NCBI RefSeq assembly: GCF_964204865.1
Contig: NC_135252.1
Location: forward strand, 11,739,383 to 11,803,382
Direction: 5' to 3'
DNA: 64,000 nt
Source: Styela clava
Lineage: Eukaryota; Chordata; Ascidiacea; Stolidobranchia; Styelidae
In this document: piece by piece, positions 26,475 to 39,689 of the stretch
Position numbering within the stretch: position 1 is the stretch's first letter
How the letters are laid out: each line of letters starts with the position of its first letter
Program-made: the position numbers and the translations under genes
Notes under the pieces: generated by a model
The model's database searches: none
Told to the model about the DNA's origin: nothing
Seen by the model: the letters and a program-made list of their open reading frames with translations, nothing else

Positions 26475-27015
26475 CAAGAGGGGGATAAAGCTTGAACGCT
26501 TCAACAAACATTGGTTTGCTTGGGATAAGTCTGACCAAAGCTGCGTCACCAGATTTTAAATTTTTTTTAATCAGCTTTCAGTATCTTATGTCCATCCTTT
26601 CTTTCAAATCAGCAAACTTGAACGCAATTTGAGCTGCATGCCAATAAAGCGCACGGGGTACATAGCCACGACAAATTTGTCCAGCACAGTTCAAGACTGT
26701 GACTTGAAATTTGAAATCCGAAACTTCCTGAGCGGGAATTCATTTTGTTAATGCCATCTACATTCCCTCTACGGATATCCTTTACAAATACATTTTTGAC
26801 AATAAATCCGACACTATCACCACGCACAGACTTGTGATGCATTTCCACAGATTCACCTTCGATACTGATGTTGATCGGGGCGAACGACACGTATCACAGT
26901 TCCAATACCTCAATCTTAAAAACATCTTGAAGAGCCAGACAAAGAGGCTTGTCAGTCGGCCGAAATGGTGCTCAATATTGTCCAAGGCTTCGGAAAGACA
27001 TTTTGCTTTATCATA
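26475..27015 (-). pseudogene. EF1A (elongation factor 1-alpha) pseudogene fragment
   Basis: Reading leftwards on the minus strand, conserved EF1A blocks appear in order: [66 protein letters not shown]; and [12 protein letters not shown]. They cover the C-terminal part of EF1A (domains 2-3) without introns but with several frame changes and an in-frame stop after the DLKER block. The GTP-binding N-terminal half and the extreme C-terminus are absent. This looks like a truncated retrocopy. Its right edge abuts the THAP foldback at about 27028. Confidence 0.85.
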
Positions 27016-27027
27016 ACCACTTGAGCA

Positions 27028-28333
27028 TTCATATATAGGACTTGCAGGGGTCACGTGACTTTGTTTACTGGACGGTAAAAAAAACAAAAACGTCCATTTG
27101 GCTCCTGTCAGTTGCAAGTCGGATTATACGTTTCCGTTTTGTTTGGCTGTTGAAAATGGGTATTTCGTATTGTTTCGTTGGCTGTACGTATAGTATACTC
27201 TAGAGTCTAGACAACGAAATTGATCTTCAGTTATATTCCACTGTTTTCAAAAGATCCGGAACGTCGCGCAATGTGGATATCATCTATTGTCGGGACTGCT
27301 TGGTGTCAAGTCCAGAATTCATCTCGCTTGTGTTTCACTATTTGCGGACAGCACTTCGTTGATGGTGAGTGATAATGTGCCGTTATCAATTTTCTTTAAA
27401 TATTCATAAGCTCCCTCATTTCAATTGAAAGCAGACGACAAACTACTGTTATTGGTAGGCCTAGGCGTAGGCCTACTTGCAGACTTGAACCACTGAGGGT
27501 GGTTCACACGACCGCTGATCGGTTACGACCATCCCCCACCATCCAAGTCCATGCTTCTGAAAACAAATAACTGGCCAACTAATCCCAACATAGAATGGTA
27601 ATCGAGAGACGAGAGACTGTGGTTCGCTATATGATTTAGTTAATGCAATAGTCACTTGATTCGCACAGTACATCAATTTGTCTAATGTTTTGATTCCATA
27701 GGCAGGAGGTTGCGGATCGGTGCTGCTCAGATGGGATATTTTTTCTTATAAATGCACGTGTTCCACATGAATCCATCGTGCTCAGATTCGACTGTTTTCA
27801 AGGTCTGAAGGCTCCAACTGCTTAATTTTATCGGTACACAAGAGAATTTTCAGTCAGTTGGAGTCCCTAACATCAAAATATCTATATGCAAGGATAAGGG
27901 TGCAAGGTGCAACATCGCCTACCAATAACAGTAGTTTGTCATCTGCTTTCCATTGGAATGAGGGAGCTTATGAATGTTCAAAGAAATCGATAACGGCACA
28001 TTATCATTCACCATCAACGAAGTGCTGTCCGCAAACAATGAAACACAAGCGAGATGACTTCTAGACTTGAAACCAAGCAGTCCTGCCCATAGATGATATC
28101 CACATTGCGCGACGGATCCGGATCTTTTGAAAACAGTGGAATATAACTGAAGATCCATTTCGTTGTCTATAATATACGTACAGCCAACGTAACAATACGA
28201 AATAACCATTTTCAACAGCCAAACAAAACGGAAACCTATAATCCGACTTGCAACTGACAGGAGCCAAATGGACGATTTTGTTTTTTTGCCGTCCAGTAAA
28301 CAAAGTCACGTGACCCGTGCGAGTCCTCTATTC
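27028..28333. mobile_element. foldback of two inverted decayed THAP exons
   Basis: The left arm (about 27028-27467) and right arm (about 27912-28333) are inverted copies with roughly 85-90% identity by eye. Each starts at its outer end with GGGTCACGTGAC and runs inward through an ATG, a THAP-like exon and a donor GATG|GTGAGT into the start of an intron. The THAP signature can be read in pieces: SYCFVGC near the N-terminus, then ERRAMWISS, and a C-terminal CGQHFVDG giving the C-x2-H-F end of a C2CH zinc module. Both copies carry frame disruptions. The spacer holds a SINE fragment. It may be the remains of a THAP-transposase element or of an inverted duplication of a host THAP gene's first exon. 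Confidence 0.7.
27481..27640 (+). repeat. SINE fragment, copy 3
   Basis: It matches the body of the SINE family (GGTGGTTCACACGACCGCTG, then TCCATGCTTCTGAAAACAAA, then GTGGTTCGCTATATGATT). The tRNA-like head and the AATCCTATCC tail are missing. It lies in the spacer of the THAP foldback. Confidence 0.7.
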
Positions 28334-31300
28334 GGCCCATTTAAACCAAGGTCAGATTGCTCAGGCATTTTGTCTCCAAGCCACCAAGAGTTTGTCACAA
28401 AAGTAATGTTTTTGTGGTTATGAGGGCGACAGATGTGTTTTTCCTTACCGAAACCTCTAAAAATAACGTTAAATTGTTATACTATAAGTGTCATCAAAAA
28501 TGAAATCTTGTTTTATAATTAACGTTCATCTAACTGTGTATTTGTTGTTGAGGCACGCTAAATCGCCGATTGGAAGTTCGGAGCCGGATACTGGCACATT
28601 TGGTCAGTGATTGTGTATTCGCCTAGTCAATGAGAATATATATAATTGATTTGCGTTCTGTAGCGCCAGGAGCATATCATGACGTGCTGACAAAGTGAGT
28701 GAACATCAGTTCTGTCCATTGTTGTCATGAAGCTTGATTATGTCTCAATATTTCTTGCCTGTCCGGTTTTTCTTAGTCACAGCACCAATGCAACTAAATT
28801 AAGGTTGTCATGTGGTTCAATTTAAATTCCTAATGCTACGTTTCTTTTATATGTGGTCAGTACAGTTATTGTGTATGAAACCCTAATCAAACATAGTATA
28901 GCGTTTATCTTTGAAATTAGGTTCATGGAAAATACAGTACCGGTACAAAGGTTTTAGGCTAGCTTGGTTTATTACAGTAGGCTACTTTCAGTGAAATTTT
29001 ATCTGGTCTTTGTGAATATTGTGCGCGCTAAACTCGAAATATGTGGAAAAATCAAAACAAACTGTTTATTATGGCTTTTCGTCAACTGTTGGTAGAGCCT
29101 TGCTTCTTTATTGAAAAACAAAATCATAGTGGATTCGAAGGGCGAATATAGTTATATTTGAAATTATACCTTAAGTTAAGGGAGCTTGATATTTATGACT
29201 GAACGCCGTATACATCATGTTGTATAGAAAGTACAGTTACGCAATGATTACCGAAAGCATCCAGTGAGAAATTCATGTAAGGTTTTTTCTAGGTGTGGCA
29301 TGATTAAGATTTGACAGCGACATATTTGTTTGGTTTTTCAAGTCATTTTGGTATATGATATGCTGTAAATAAAATTTTGTAAATTTGTCTTGAAAAAATA
29401 TGATATTCGATGAACATCTATGTTCCGGTCGAACCTAAGATGATATTACAAATAAGGTGATATAATGAATTGTGAGCTTGAAAATAATTTATTAGTCGTG
29501 ATATGATGAAGTCGGATCAGGTCACTGTGTTTCACAAACAACGAAACGCTTTTGCGCCACAGAACACCCTTGACTTGGCTCGCAACTCAGGGTTTAGTTC
29601 AGAGAGTTCTACCCAACAATGCTTACACGTGAGAAATCTGCCTCGATGACGAGTCTAGCTTGATGAGAATGTCCTCATTATTTTTTTTGTAGAGGAGTCA
29701 AGATTCCGGATTGATGATTTGTTGATATGGCAACTCTCGCACGTGTAATGGGTGGTTGGAGTCTTATAATACAAATTCGGATGTTACCACAATACTCAGA
29801 CAATACAAATTCGGATGCTACCACAATAATCAAACCCGACATAACAGAATTAAATTAACATAAAAAATATACACACAACATGAACACGGACATTATGTGA
29901 CAATATCTAAACTTTAGATTCTAAAGGCTATCTAGGATTTAATACTGAAATTTGCCCTTAAAATTAAAATAGGGCTGAAGGGCGATCCTTTGATAAATCA
30001 TTTTTTCAATAAAGAGATTCATAACTTTTCAATTCGTTGAATGACGTCGTCATTTTTTTGGTTCACTGGAATAATTTATACAACCATTAAATAAATTTTA
30101 TCCAGTTACAGCACTTTGGTCTCGGAACTGAAAAGTGATGACGCAGTTTATCACAGTAACATGTATACTCTTACACTTACATCAAGTAGAAATATATCAA
30201 CTCTAAGTATATTGCGCAGAGAATATTCGTCGTTATCTCCATTGCCCAGTATATACTATAATTTTCTGTTTGTATTTATCTATCCAATTTTAAATTGAAA
30301 AATATGTCAACGGTAGGCTTACATGCACCCAAAGGTGGAATGAAATGATAGATTGTGTCACAAATTATGAATTTCATTTGCTGTTTTCATTTATGATTTA
30401 GGTCTAAATTTAGTTTAGTTTTAATATTTGATGCTGGTGTAAATATGCAAAAATATCTCACTTGCATAAAAATATAGCCGGTGCTCCGAATGCAAGTCTC
30501 TTTTACTTTGATTTAATTGGATTGTATGCTTCTCTGCTAAAAACGATACGACCGCATTGAAGTCATTAAAATCTTGTTACCATTTTCAGATGATTCATTT
30601 TATATGTACTTATTATCACGTTAATAACAAGTAATGTACAATGCCAATAATATCCGTAAAACTAATTTTTTATGCGTTTTAATCCCAGCAATCATTGTTA
30701 AAGAGTTTGTAGTGGTTTTTGGAATCAGATGAAAAAGGCTCCGATACAAGCATTTTATAGACATTTTAAACTGGAATCGCTCAGAAAAGATTATGGCGAG
30801 AGTAATGTTTCTCCTCATATAGGATGTGGTTCGATTTAAAAATCATTGCGTGATGCCAAGTGAGTTTTGGGTGTTTTTCTAGCATTTTACCTGTAGTGAT
30901 TAATATCCTTCGAGCGTAGCACGTTTCAAAAATTTTCGCGACATTTCTATGAGATCATTCAAATATTAATACAAAGTTTATTTTCTTTGCCAGAGATAAG
31001 TGCTAAAATAACATCTATTTACTAGAAAAGTTGCCTTCCGCATACGATAGGGGAGAAAATCGACGGGTTTGTTTTTGAGGTTGAAGGGCATGCGGATTGG
31101 CACAATGCTTGGTTTCGGCGTTCAGCATTTGAAATCTGATATAAATTGAAATCTGTGATAAAAAAGATAGATTCGATCACGTTTTCTTGTCAGGTTGAAA
31201 TTCTGAGAAATCTCATCCTCTCGCCTTAAAAACGTGATGAGAACTAGTACAACAATGTTCGTTCGTGCTTGGTTGGACACAAGTGTTCAATTTGTACATA

Positions 31301-32446
31301 ACTGTGAAATATTGGCAGTAAACTACTAGGCCTTATTCCTACCAACATTCAATATTCTAATTAGATCAATAGTCAATATTCCAAATATTGTTCTTGATTA
31401 TTACGGTTAGTTCCGTTTATAAGCGTTTCACAACTACTCTCCATTTAGTGCATTACCCGCTGTTCGTAGGGTTGGGTAAGAGATATGCGCTATCTCCAGC
31501 ACTGGCCAGCATAGTTTGTATGAAATGGCATGAGTTATGAAGTTAGGTAATTATGGCAGATTTCAATCAGGTTTACTCGTAAACGGTTGATTTCAAACAA
31601 ATTAATTCGGTTCGATACTGGTAGCGGATCATAAAATGAGGCAATTATTTCACTCGGACAACCGAACGGCGTTATAACGGATACAAAAAGGATATCTAAG
31701 CGCGTGCTAATATTTGAATCTAAATATAGTTTTAGCGTAAACAAAGATACGATAATCCAGCTTATGAGGCCAATAATAATGTCAAGTTTTTACACCTGCC
31801 CGCAGCTTAACAGCTTTATACCTGGAAAACGTTCATCTTGTTTACAAACGTATTAGAATGTTTGAAAAGAATAGTTTCATTCACAAACAATCATTGTTGG
31901 TTACTGCCACAAGGATGGTTTATTCATGTTGTTTTCAATCCCCAGGTGTTAGATTTATATTCAGTTTATTGTATACCCAGAGTGAAGACAAGAATCTGCA
32001 AAACATGCGCATTTTTTAACATGATTCAAAGATTAGATTTGATATGATAATAGCATTAATTAATAACTCACTGCATTGTGGCGGTTATTGCTGTCATGTC
32101 TTCGACATTTGTTGAACCCAGCGGCTACGTACCAAAAATTTCCAAAAAAATTGCATTTAAGCGACAATTTCGTGTAGGTAAACTAATTAAATTCTTCATA
32201 AATTACGACACAATATGACCTCCGTGGCATTTGAAAAACAGCTTCCCCGCGTAGTGGTTTTACTTTATTCAAAACAGTTACACGCGATCACATAATAAAC
32301 TTTTTGTTGTACTTTATAAAGTAAGAGCGTGAAATCTGTTGTATGTACAAAAGTATGGAGAAATCCTCACAAGAAATTGTTCGTCTGGCCACAAAATACG
32401 CCATTTTTGAAAAAAGAGAGAAATATATAAAAGACATGCTTTGAGT
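28334..32446. other. intergenic, no gene found
   Basis: No exon with convincing splice sites or domain was found. A short tandem duplication of about 30 bases around ACAATACAAATTCGGATG lies at 29767-29830. Confidence 0.4.
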
Positions 32447-32450
32447 TTTA

Positions 32451-32862
32451 TTATGCTGCTTCCTGCGGCACAGCACCTGGAATGGGCAAAGCTCCTTCTA
32501 TTAACTTTGCTGGACTTTTTTGCTTTGCGATGTCTACATCATCATCCGCCAGAATGTCGTCTACATCTTGAGCTGTCGTATCTTTTACTTTGTTTTCTTC
32601 CGCAACTTCATCAAGATTTTCTCTGCGAGGAGAAGCAACACCAGCAATTTTAGGAGATGCACGAACGCTGTCGTTAGCAGAAAGGCGTTGGCGATGTAGC
32701 ATACTCCCCGTTACGCTGTTCGGGATGCGCTCTGCAACTGCTGTCGGCGTCCCCACTCCATTAGGCGACCAAATTTGCTTTGGTCTGTCCACTTGACCAG
32801 AATTCGGCAAGGTTGCATTTCGTGTCCACAAATCTGAGCTGGGTTTATCTGGCTGCACATAT
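32451..32862 (-). CDS. 3'-terminal exon of an unidentified gene
   Basis: A 412-base exon preceded by a good acceptor (TTTCTTTCATAG) and open to a TAA stop. The entry phase requires two bases from an upstream exon that I could not locate. The roughly 136 encoded residues look like disordered polypeptide: rich in Ser, Pro and Asn, with a basic middle (MLHRQRLS, ASPRREN) and an acidic stretch (DVDDILADDDVD) before a hydrophobic tail. No domain is recognised. An AATAAA at 32447-32452 overlaps the stop codon, implying an extremely short 3' UTR. Upstream exons may lie between here and the IFI44-like gene or beyond it. Confidence 0.55.
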
Positions 32863-34193
32863 CTATGAAAGAAAATGTCTTAATGGACATCTAAGAACAT
32901 AAAAAAAAATATATTGAAATCATTTCAAGTTTCAATTCCCATACATTGCAAAATAAATAGTATAATTCAAATATTGATTGAAATTTCAAATGACCCAAAC
33001 ACGAATAAACATAAAAGTTCAGTCTCATTCTGTAGAATGAATATTTTATGTTCCTTCACCTTTGAGTATTACAGTACATCTCGGGTGTCATAATTTCCAA
33101 TGCTGCTATTGGTGTCTCAACATCAAATATTTATCATCAGAGAAACTCAACATTTTTAAGTACTTGGCCAAACAAAGAATGAATTTCAAATAATACTTGC
33201 AAATGAAAATTTATTAATAGCAACAGAGACGCTAGTTTATTACAAAGACGCTAGTTAAAACAATATACACATTATGTATTATATGGACTTATCGAAACTT
33301 TAAGAAAAATCCAAAATATTTACGAATGACAGCTATTGCGCAAATCAGCCACTGCATATATAAACGAACAACACAGCCCTTTTTTAGAGTCAACAAACCT
33401 ATATTATATTTTTGTACCCAATATTTTCAAACGGTTCTATTGCTCTACACAAAACAGTTTAATAGAATTAACATGTAGATATTACTATAAACTATCAAGA
33501 CTATATTTTATAAACGCTTAAATTCTAATCACGAATTAATCATTCGTAAATATTGAACAAAGTTCAGGGCAAACATAGAAAGTCCGAGACATGCAAGTAA
33601 CGATAATACCAGACTGTTGAACATCAGAAAACTTTTAGTGACAATACACAGTACTCACAGTACACAAGTTACTCAGTTTAAAAATTGAATATTGAATAAA
33701 ATCGCGTAATTCAAGTATAAAGTAATATTTTTAAATATACTTTATATATACGTATTTTCATATTATTCTTGTTATTACTTTGTGTACATATCGCCATCGA
33801 ATAAATATAAAATTCTTAAAATAGGTGGATTTTGATTTATGATTTTAATTAGCAAACTACTGTGAACGTTGAGAGTAATCTAATTATAATATAGATATAA
33901 TTAAAATAACTGAATGATTAAATATAACAAAATACTGCTGAAAGTAACCCATTCAAAATATTCATTTGTTCATTTGTCTTCACTGGTTGTATAAATAATT
34001 CAACAGTTTTTATTTTTGAAATGAATGCTTGAGTTTAACTATACCAACATAAAAATATCACTCATTCCATGAATATATCTCATATAGTACATGCAATAAT
34101 TCACTGGTATACAAGCAGTTCAACTGAAAATTCTTCAAATTGACCAAATGCTACAATATCGATCCATGCAACAGTTCGCATATCACAAATTAA
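32863..34193. other. gap between two minus-strand genes
   Basis: AT-rich DNA. It should contain the 3' UTR of the IFI44-like gene and perhaps upstream exons of the gene ending at 32451. I could not define either. Confidence 0.35.
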
Positions 34194-37100
34194 TCACGAT
34201 GCATCTAACCCAGTTTCTGAGGTCGAAAGACACTCATCAAAATAATTGTCCGTAAATCTCAGCATTTGTTGTAGTGCGCTCAGTGCCAGAGCATCTACCC
34301 AAGGATCAAGTTCGATTTCATGAGTGTAGTTTTTCACCGGCAAAATAAAACTCACGGGAACACCAATTTTTATGCTTGTCTGCAGTAATAAAATAAATAC
34401 AAATTCTTTTGTTATTACAAGAAGTAATGTAATCTGGTATGAGTAAAGATCAAGCATTCGCTCATTTACAATGTAGAATTGAAAAGACAAAAAGTCCGTT
34501 TCAAGATACCACCAAGTTCGGATATCTACAAAATATTCATAATCACCAAGCGTCAAATTTACCTCTATAAACCAGACACGTTTTATCACCTTGCTGGGAT
34601 TGAAAAGATATGATCACTCGAATAAAAAAAAATTATTTCATTTTTTCAATTCATAAACTGTATTTATTAACTACTTGGAATCTCATATTGCTGAAAAAAT
34701 ACTACATTTTTCGGTAAAGTATAAAATGTTGTTAGATCAGAATATTTAGAAATAAATTAGGACTAAATACTCACCTGGGCTACAATATTTTGTATAACCG
34801 AACTTCGATATACCATCGAAACATTGGATGCTGTTTGGCTGCATGCCTTATCAATTTTAGTCAGCAGAATAATCATTGGTATACCTTGAAGTTTAATTAT
34901 ATATATAAGAAGCGAGAATAGGTACGATCTACGATTGTTCCGTCCCTACTAACTTATTATGGTAAGGGACGTGGGATATCTGCGTGCGAAAAAGTGGCGT
35001 ATGTTTCTAACACATTCAATGCATTTTTAACATTACCGTACATTTTTACTCGTGTCAATGGTCAATGATAACTTGCAATTATAGTTGAAATAAGATATTC
35101 CAGGCGCTGTCGTCTTTGTTGCCATTAAAAAACAGGTATTACCTGATTTGACGTGATGTTTACGAAACACAAAATAATAAATACTAGATAAATTTGTGTT
35201 AGTCGTTGCAGGGCAATTATATCAGTTTCGGAGATCAAAACGGTAATATAGTAGTAGTTAAAAATAGTACATCCAATAAGGAATGATATTGAAACATCAC
35301 ATATATATGTGTTTTAAAACTTAATTCAAAAACTCATTTAGTCAATATGTTAGAGTGATTGGTATTGAAAAAAACGTTTTGATAAAATAAGCATAAATTC
35401 GTATTTATAATTTCATAAAATAATCAACATCCATTATAACGCAAAAATAATCACAAAATACTTCTTAATTTAGCTATAATCAAAAAGCGTACAATCTTTG
35501 CAAGGATACCGAAATTTGAAAAATCCTTTTTTACCTCTAGAGGTTATTTTCCCCCTCATGTCCGAAATTTTATGCAAAAGCCCTTCTCCCATGTTGGATA
35601 TAGAATTTGCGTCCAGAACAATAACGCAGCAATGTATCTTGTCTGATAACTTGGGCAATTTTATATAACCGTGCATTTCTTGAGAAATATTCCCTTTGTT
35701 GTCAAACTGTAATGAAAGACAGATCTTGAAAATGTAATTTTCTAATTTTCATCACCCAGCTTTTCCAGCAAATGTCTACAAATGATAAACGCATTTCTTA
35801 ATTTTAATACAAATCACGAAGTAAAGAAAAGTAGAGTAACTAGATGTAAATTCTTGTGCGCATTAGTGGATAATTCCCTTTTCGAAGCAGAGATTCAGAC
35901 TGGCTACTGCAGGAATTTTTCTGGCATCTTATTACTGGGCAGTATACATGTCAACTTAATGATGTATTCACGTACTAAGCAAAATGTCAAAGAGCTTTTA
36001 AAATAAGCTTGTATTTACACAAAATATCAATTATTTATCGAGTTTGAAATTACGGCAATTTGAGTATAATTCAGAAGTGTGGATGCATATTTTTACCTCA
36101 CGCACATCATAAATATTGCAAGAATGCCAATAACGCATATCCTGGGTAAAAATACATTGCAAAAATTTTTTAATTCCCTATCATTTCATGGGTCACACAA
36201 AATATTCATAAGAATATTATAACATATATCAAATTACTGCCAATGTCAGCATATTACTGATTGCTGAAATGATCAAATTAAAAGCTGTGAGTTTTGCATA
36301 GAAAATGAAACATTATAATAGGCCTACTACATGTACTATTTGTAGTGATCATAAAATGAGTATTATGCTCAGTAGAAGAGATTAGTATTTCGAGAAATAA
36401 AATGGAAAATGTGGAAACTCCCATCATTGCCAAAGTTTGTGATTGCATCACAACAAAGTTATATCACAAAATGAGTTTGACTCATATATACCCGGCTAGG
36501 TTTTGACTCAATTCAGAATAGCCCGAGGTCGGGTTATAAACATATACTCATTGCGGACTGCGTCTTAGTAAAAAAAAATGGCCAGGCTACGTTCACATTG
36601 TAAATCTTCCACCATTAGCGTCATATTGTTTTTTACAGTCAAAAGGAAAGTTTCTTGCAAACTTTTTGAAATGTCACCAAGAACGTTTTCTTTTGCAAAT
36701 GTGATGTCTTCACCCAACAGTTCGGTATTTATTACCAGGTGCCCACTAAGAATGAGGTCCATCGGCAAAAGATTGCATAGCTCAGCTTATGTTATAGACG
36801 CTACCACAGGTTATGGCTATAAAAAATCTTATATATTGCATGGGATATTGTGGAATTCCGTTCAACCGAACTTTTCCTGATTGCGTTGAATTTGATCAGC
36901 ATACCTACCCCAAATGAAAAACAAACGATACAAACTTGGTGATTTTCGGGTACGTGTCCATCCAGGATGTATGGCAATTCCGATGGATCGAATCCTTGTT
37001 TTCTTTCTTCTTCAAGACCCATTGTGTCGACAATACGAAAATTAAGGACTTTTCCCTCTCTACCGTTACGAATTTGGTATGCTCGTAACTACAAGTAAAT

Positions 37101-39689
37101 AACAATATTGATATCTTTCAAATCACGATTAAATCTTATATTGCGTTTTTAAAAAAATAGAATCGTTGTTTTGTCGAACACAATGACTCAAGCCTTTATG
37201 GAGGGACCACACGCACAGGTAAATTAAAAATATCATCAAAGCCATAAAATGGTGTGAAATGCTATTCCAAATATGACCTTCAAAAAACGTTTTGATACGG
37301 GTGTATAAGAAATCTGATGTTGCGAATAAAGACAAGCGACCAAGTCTTCTTCTAATATTAACTAGGCGGTGCGTTCCGGGAAAACATTTTTAACTGTCAA
37401 TTTACAAACCTTCATTTTATGTATCTTATTGTATAAATTTGTGGATACACCAACGTTCCTACGCATACAATGTATTCGACTCAGACTTTTAGTCCTGAGG
37501 AGTTAACGCCAATTTGAAGCAGCATTCCAACATGCTTATTAAAGCATTCTTATACGCTTTGCATATGGAAGAGCTAGTTTCTATTAGCTATGATATACCA
37601 ATCAACAACTTATATAATCAATAAAATCAATACAAAACACCACCAGTTACGGTTTACCTTGGTAGTTATAGACGCCTCATCTAATGGACTTCCGACCGCA
37701 GCTTGCGCAGTCACGTGATTGCGAAAAATTGAGTTGATCGTGTTGAAATATGACGACTTCCCGACATTGACTGGACCAAGCAACAATATACGGGCAGCCG
37801 ACACGCCCACTTGATTCAGGGGTTTATACTCTCGAATCGATTCAATCAACGTAGATCTCGTCCTGAAGGATTATTACAATAAAAACTTTGTATTTATATA
37901 ATTTTGAACGTAGCCACTGCTCATACTTCGTCACATATGAAAGTAAAAGACAAACCAGCCCTAGTATTCCAACAGCGAATAGAATACGATTGTCATTTTA
38001 TATGTGTGTCAATTTCATACGGGCTATAGCTTAGTCGTAACGGTTAGGTCAGCTCTATCAATTCGGTTTTGGTCTGAGAATCCTATTCTATACTACCCCA
38101 AATCCAATGACTAACATTGAGCTTTTAATCATGGATTGCCTGAGCCACCACGCGGTAGCAAGCGCACTCGTCATTTTGCAGCACATACACGATTCACAGT
38201 TTAGTGAATGAAACTCATGATCATGACATTCTGCTGCAGTAATTGAAAGGTATTCGGTTGGTTAATTTGATAATCCTAGTTCTTATAAATTTTATAGATC
38301 TAATCTCAGATATCATTGTTGCCACGTTTCAACATGCATGATAAAGTTTATCAAATTAAAACAACATACTGTTCATCCCAGGATAAAGTTCTCCATTCTG
38401 TCTTCATCAATGATCCTTGAGAAAGCACTAAAAATAAATATTTCTTGTTTGACAATGCATTAATCATTCAATCAATTATATCACTAACATTTTTAGCTGG
38501 TGAGAAAGAAGCAAAGCTAACATTTTTATAACATAAACCACAAATAGCACAGTTATTTATGTCTCAAATTCCCTTTTTATTATAATACCTCATGGCGACA
38601 TAAACAGAATAATCTTAGGCCTGCGTGGGGGAAGTACATAACATGCTATTTGACTTGATGCAGACGATAGTGTACAGTTTGGACGGTACTTACTCGTGTT
38701 CATTTTGGCATTGATAGCTGCACTTGCTGCTGAAACAATAAGCTTTCAATTACAAACAAGCAAATGTATATAGCATTTTAAGCACATTAAACGACGAGAG
38801 CCAGCCGTGCATCATAGCGATCTGGTTGCTTTCTCAGCAGAACATTGTTTGATCACAACACAAAAGGTGTTTTATTCTTAGCATAGTTTGCCAAATTGAT
38901 AGCATATTAATTTAACAATTTATAGGCTCTGCAGCGTTCTGATGTCGATCCGAACTAATAGAATTAAAGATAATTTTTTTTTAAACTAGAACATGTGGAG
39001 TACATATTTAAGGATGTTAAAGCTATTAGAGTCAGCAAATGTTGACATATCATGACTCTGAAGTTAAATGACACTTTATGTTCGTTTACGCAAAATTGAT
39101 ATGCAGTGCAAAGCAAACAAAACAAGAATATTCGATATTACAAATGATTAAACAAATCGCGCATATATGTATCATGATATTAAATGAAAAAGTGATTTCA
39201 ATTACCATAATATTATATAAGTCATGTAATATATAAGTCAGCTAGTCAATTATGGCAATAAAATGTATCGTTATGTCATACAGTGCTAGTCCGCATTTGA
39301 TTTGGGTTATCGTATTCTAGAAATTGCTATTCAGATATAAACTACTACACGGAAAGAAATAATACGGCTTGATTTTCAGAAGGAATGATTTCTAATTTCA
39401 ACCCTAAAAATGACTAATGATTTCGATGTGATGAACAACGTCATAAGTCAACTTGATATAGTTCGAATATATATATTTACGAATAAGCGCATAGTGCATG
39501 CATAATATGAAATAATACAGCAAGCAATTTATGATGCAAAAAAGAATACATCTCCAGTACTAATAATGTTATCTAAATTCATAAATCTTGTTTAGTTTTC
39601 TCCAAAAAAATTAATACTTATACATATTCATATGTGCTTGCGTGTAGAAAATAAACGTAATACGTACCTTTACTTGCACCAGCACCCAT
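34194..39689 (-). CDS. IFI44: IFI44-like GTPase
   Basis: Minus-strand exons are 39689-39668, 38729-38694, 38427-38370, 37862-37658, 37088-36936, 35706-35535, 34884-34775 and 34379-34194 (313 residues). All introns are GT-AG and the frame is continuous. The protein starts MGAGASK, an N-myristoylation-type sequence. A family-typical segment with W31 and W36 and a YKP motif precedes the P-loop GPVNVGKS (68-75). The DTMG G3 motif (128-131) and TKID G4 motif (224-227) follow in order. Around 173-190 the LPKLSDKIHCCVIVLDANSI segment, and near 270-290 the ELDPWVDALALSALQQML segment, match the IFI44/IFI44L lineage closely. In vertebrates these proteins are interferon-induced and linked to antiviral responses, and biochemical function is poorly defined. 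There is no N-terminal TLD-like extension. Membrane attachment through myristate is inferred. Confidence 0.92.
36565..36759 (-). other. exon-like ORF inside an intron of the IFI44-like gene
   Basis: A frame of about 65 codons runs on the same strand inside the intron between the exons at 37088-36936 and 35706-35535. The composition looks protein-like (SGHLVINTELLGEDI, then LLTVKNNMTLMVEDLQCE). Including it would break the family-conserved join between exons. It could be an exon fragment of another gene, a transposon remnant or chance. Confidence 0.25.

Noticed and set aside
29767..29830. Short direct repeats as a possible CRISPR-like or satellite array
   Set aside because: There are only two units. 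It is a simple local duplication in eukaryotic DNA.
38026..38190. tRNA-like or SINE-like stretch (GCTATAGCTTAGTCGTAACGG)
   Set aside because: Box-B match is poor, no acceptor stem can be closed, and it shares no body with the SINE family here.
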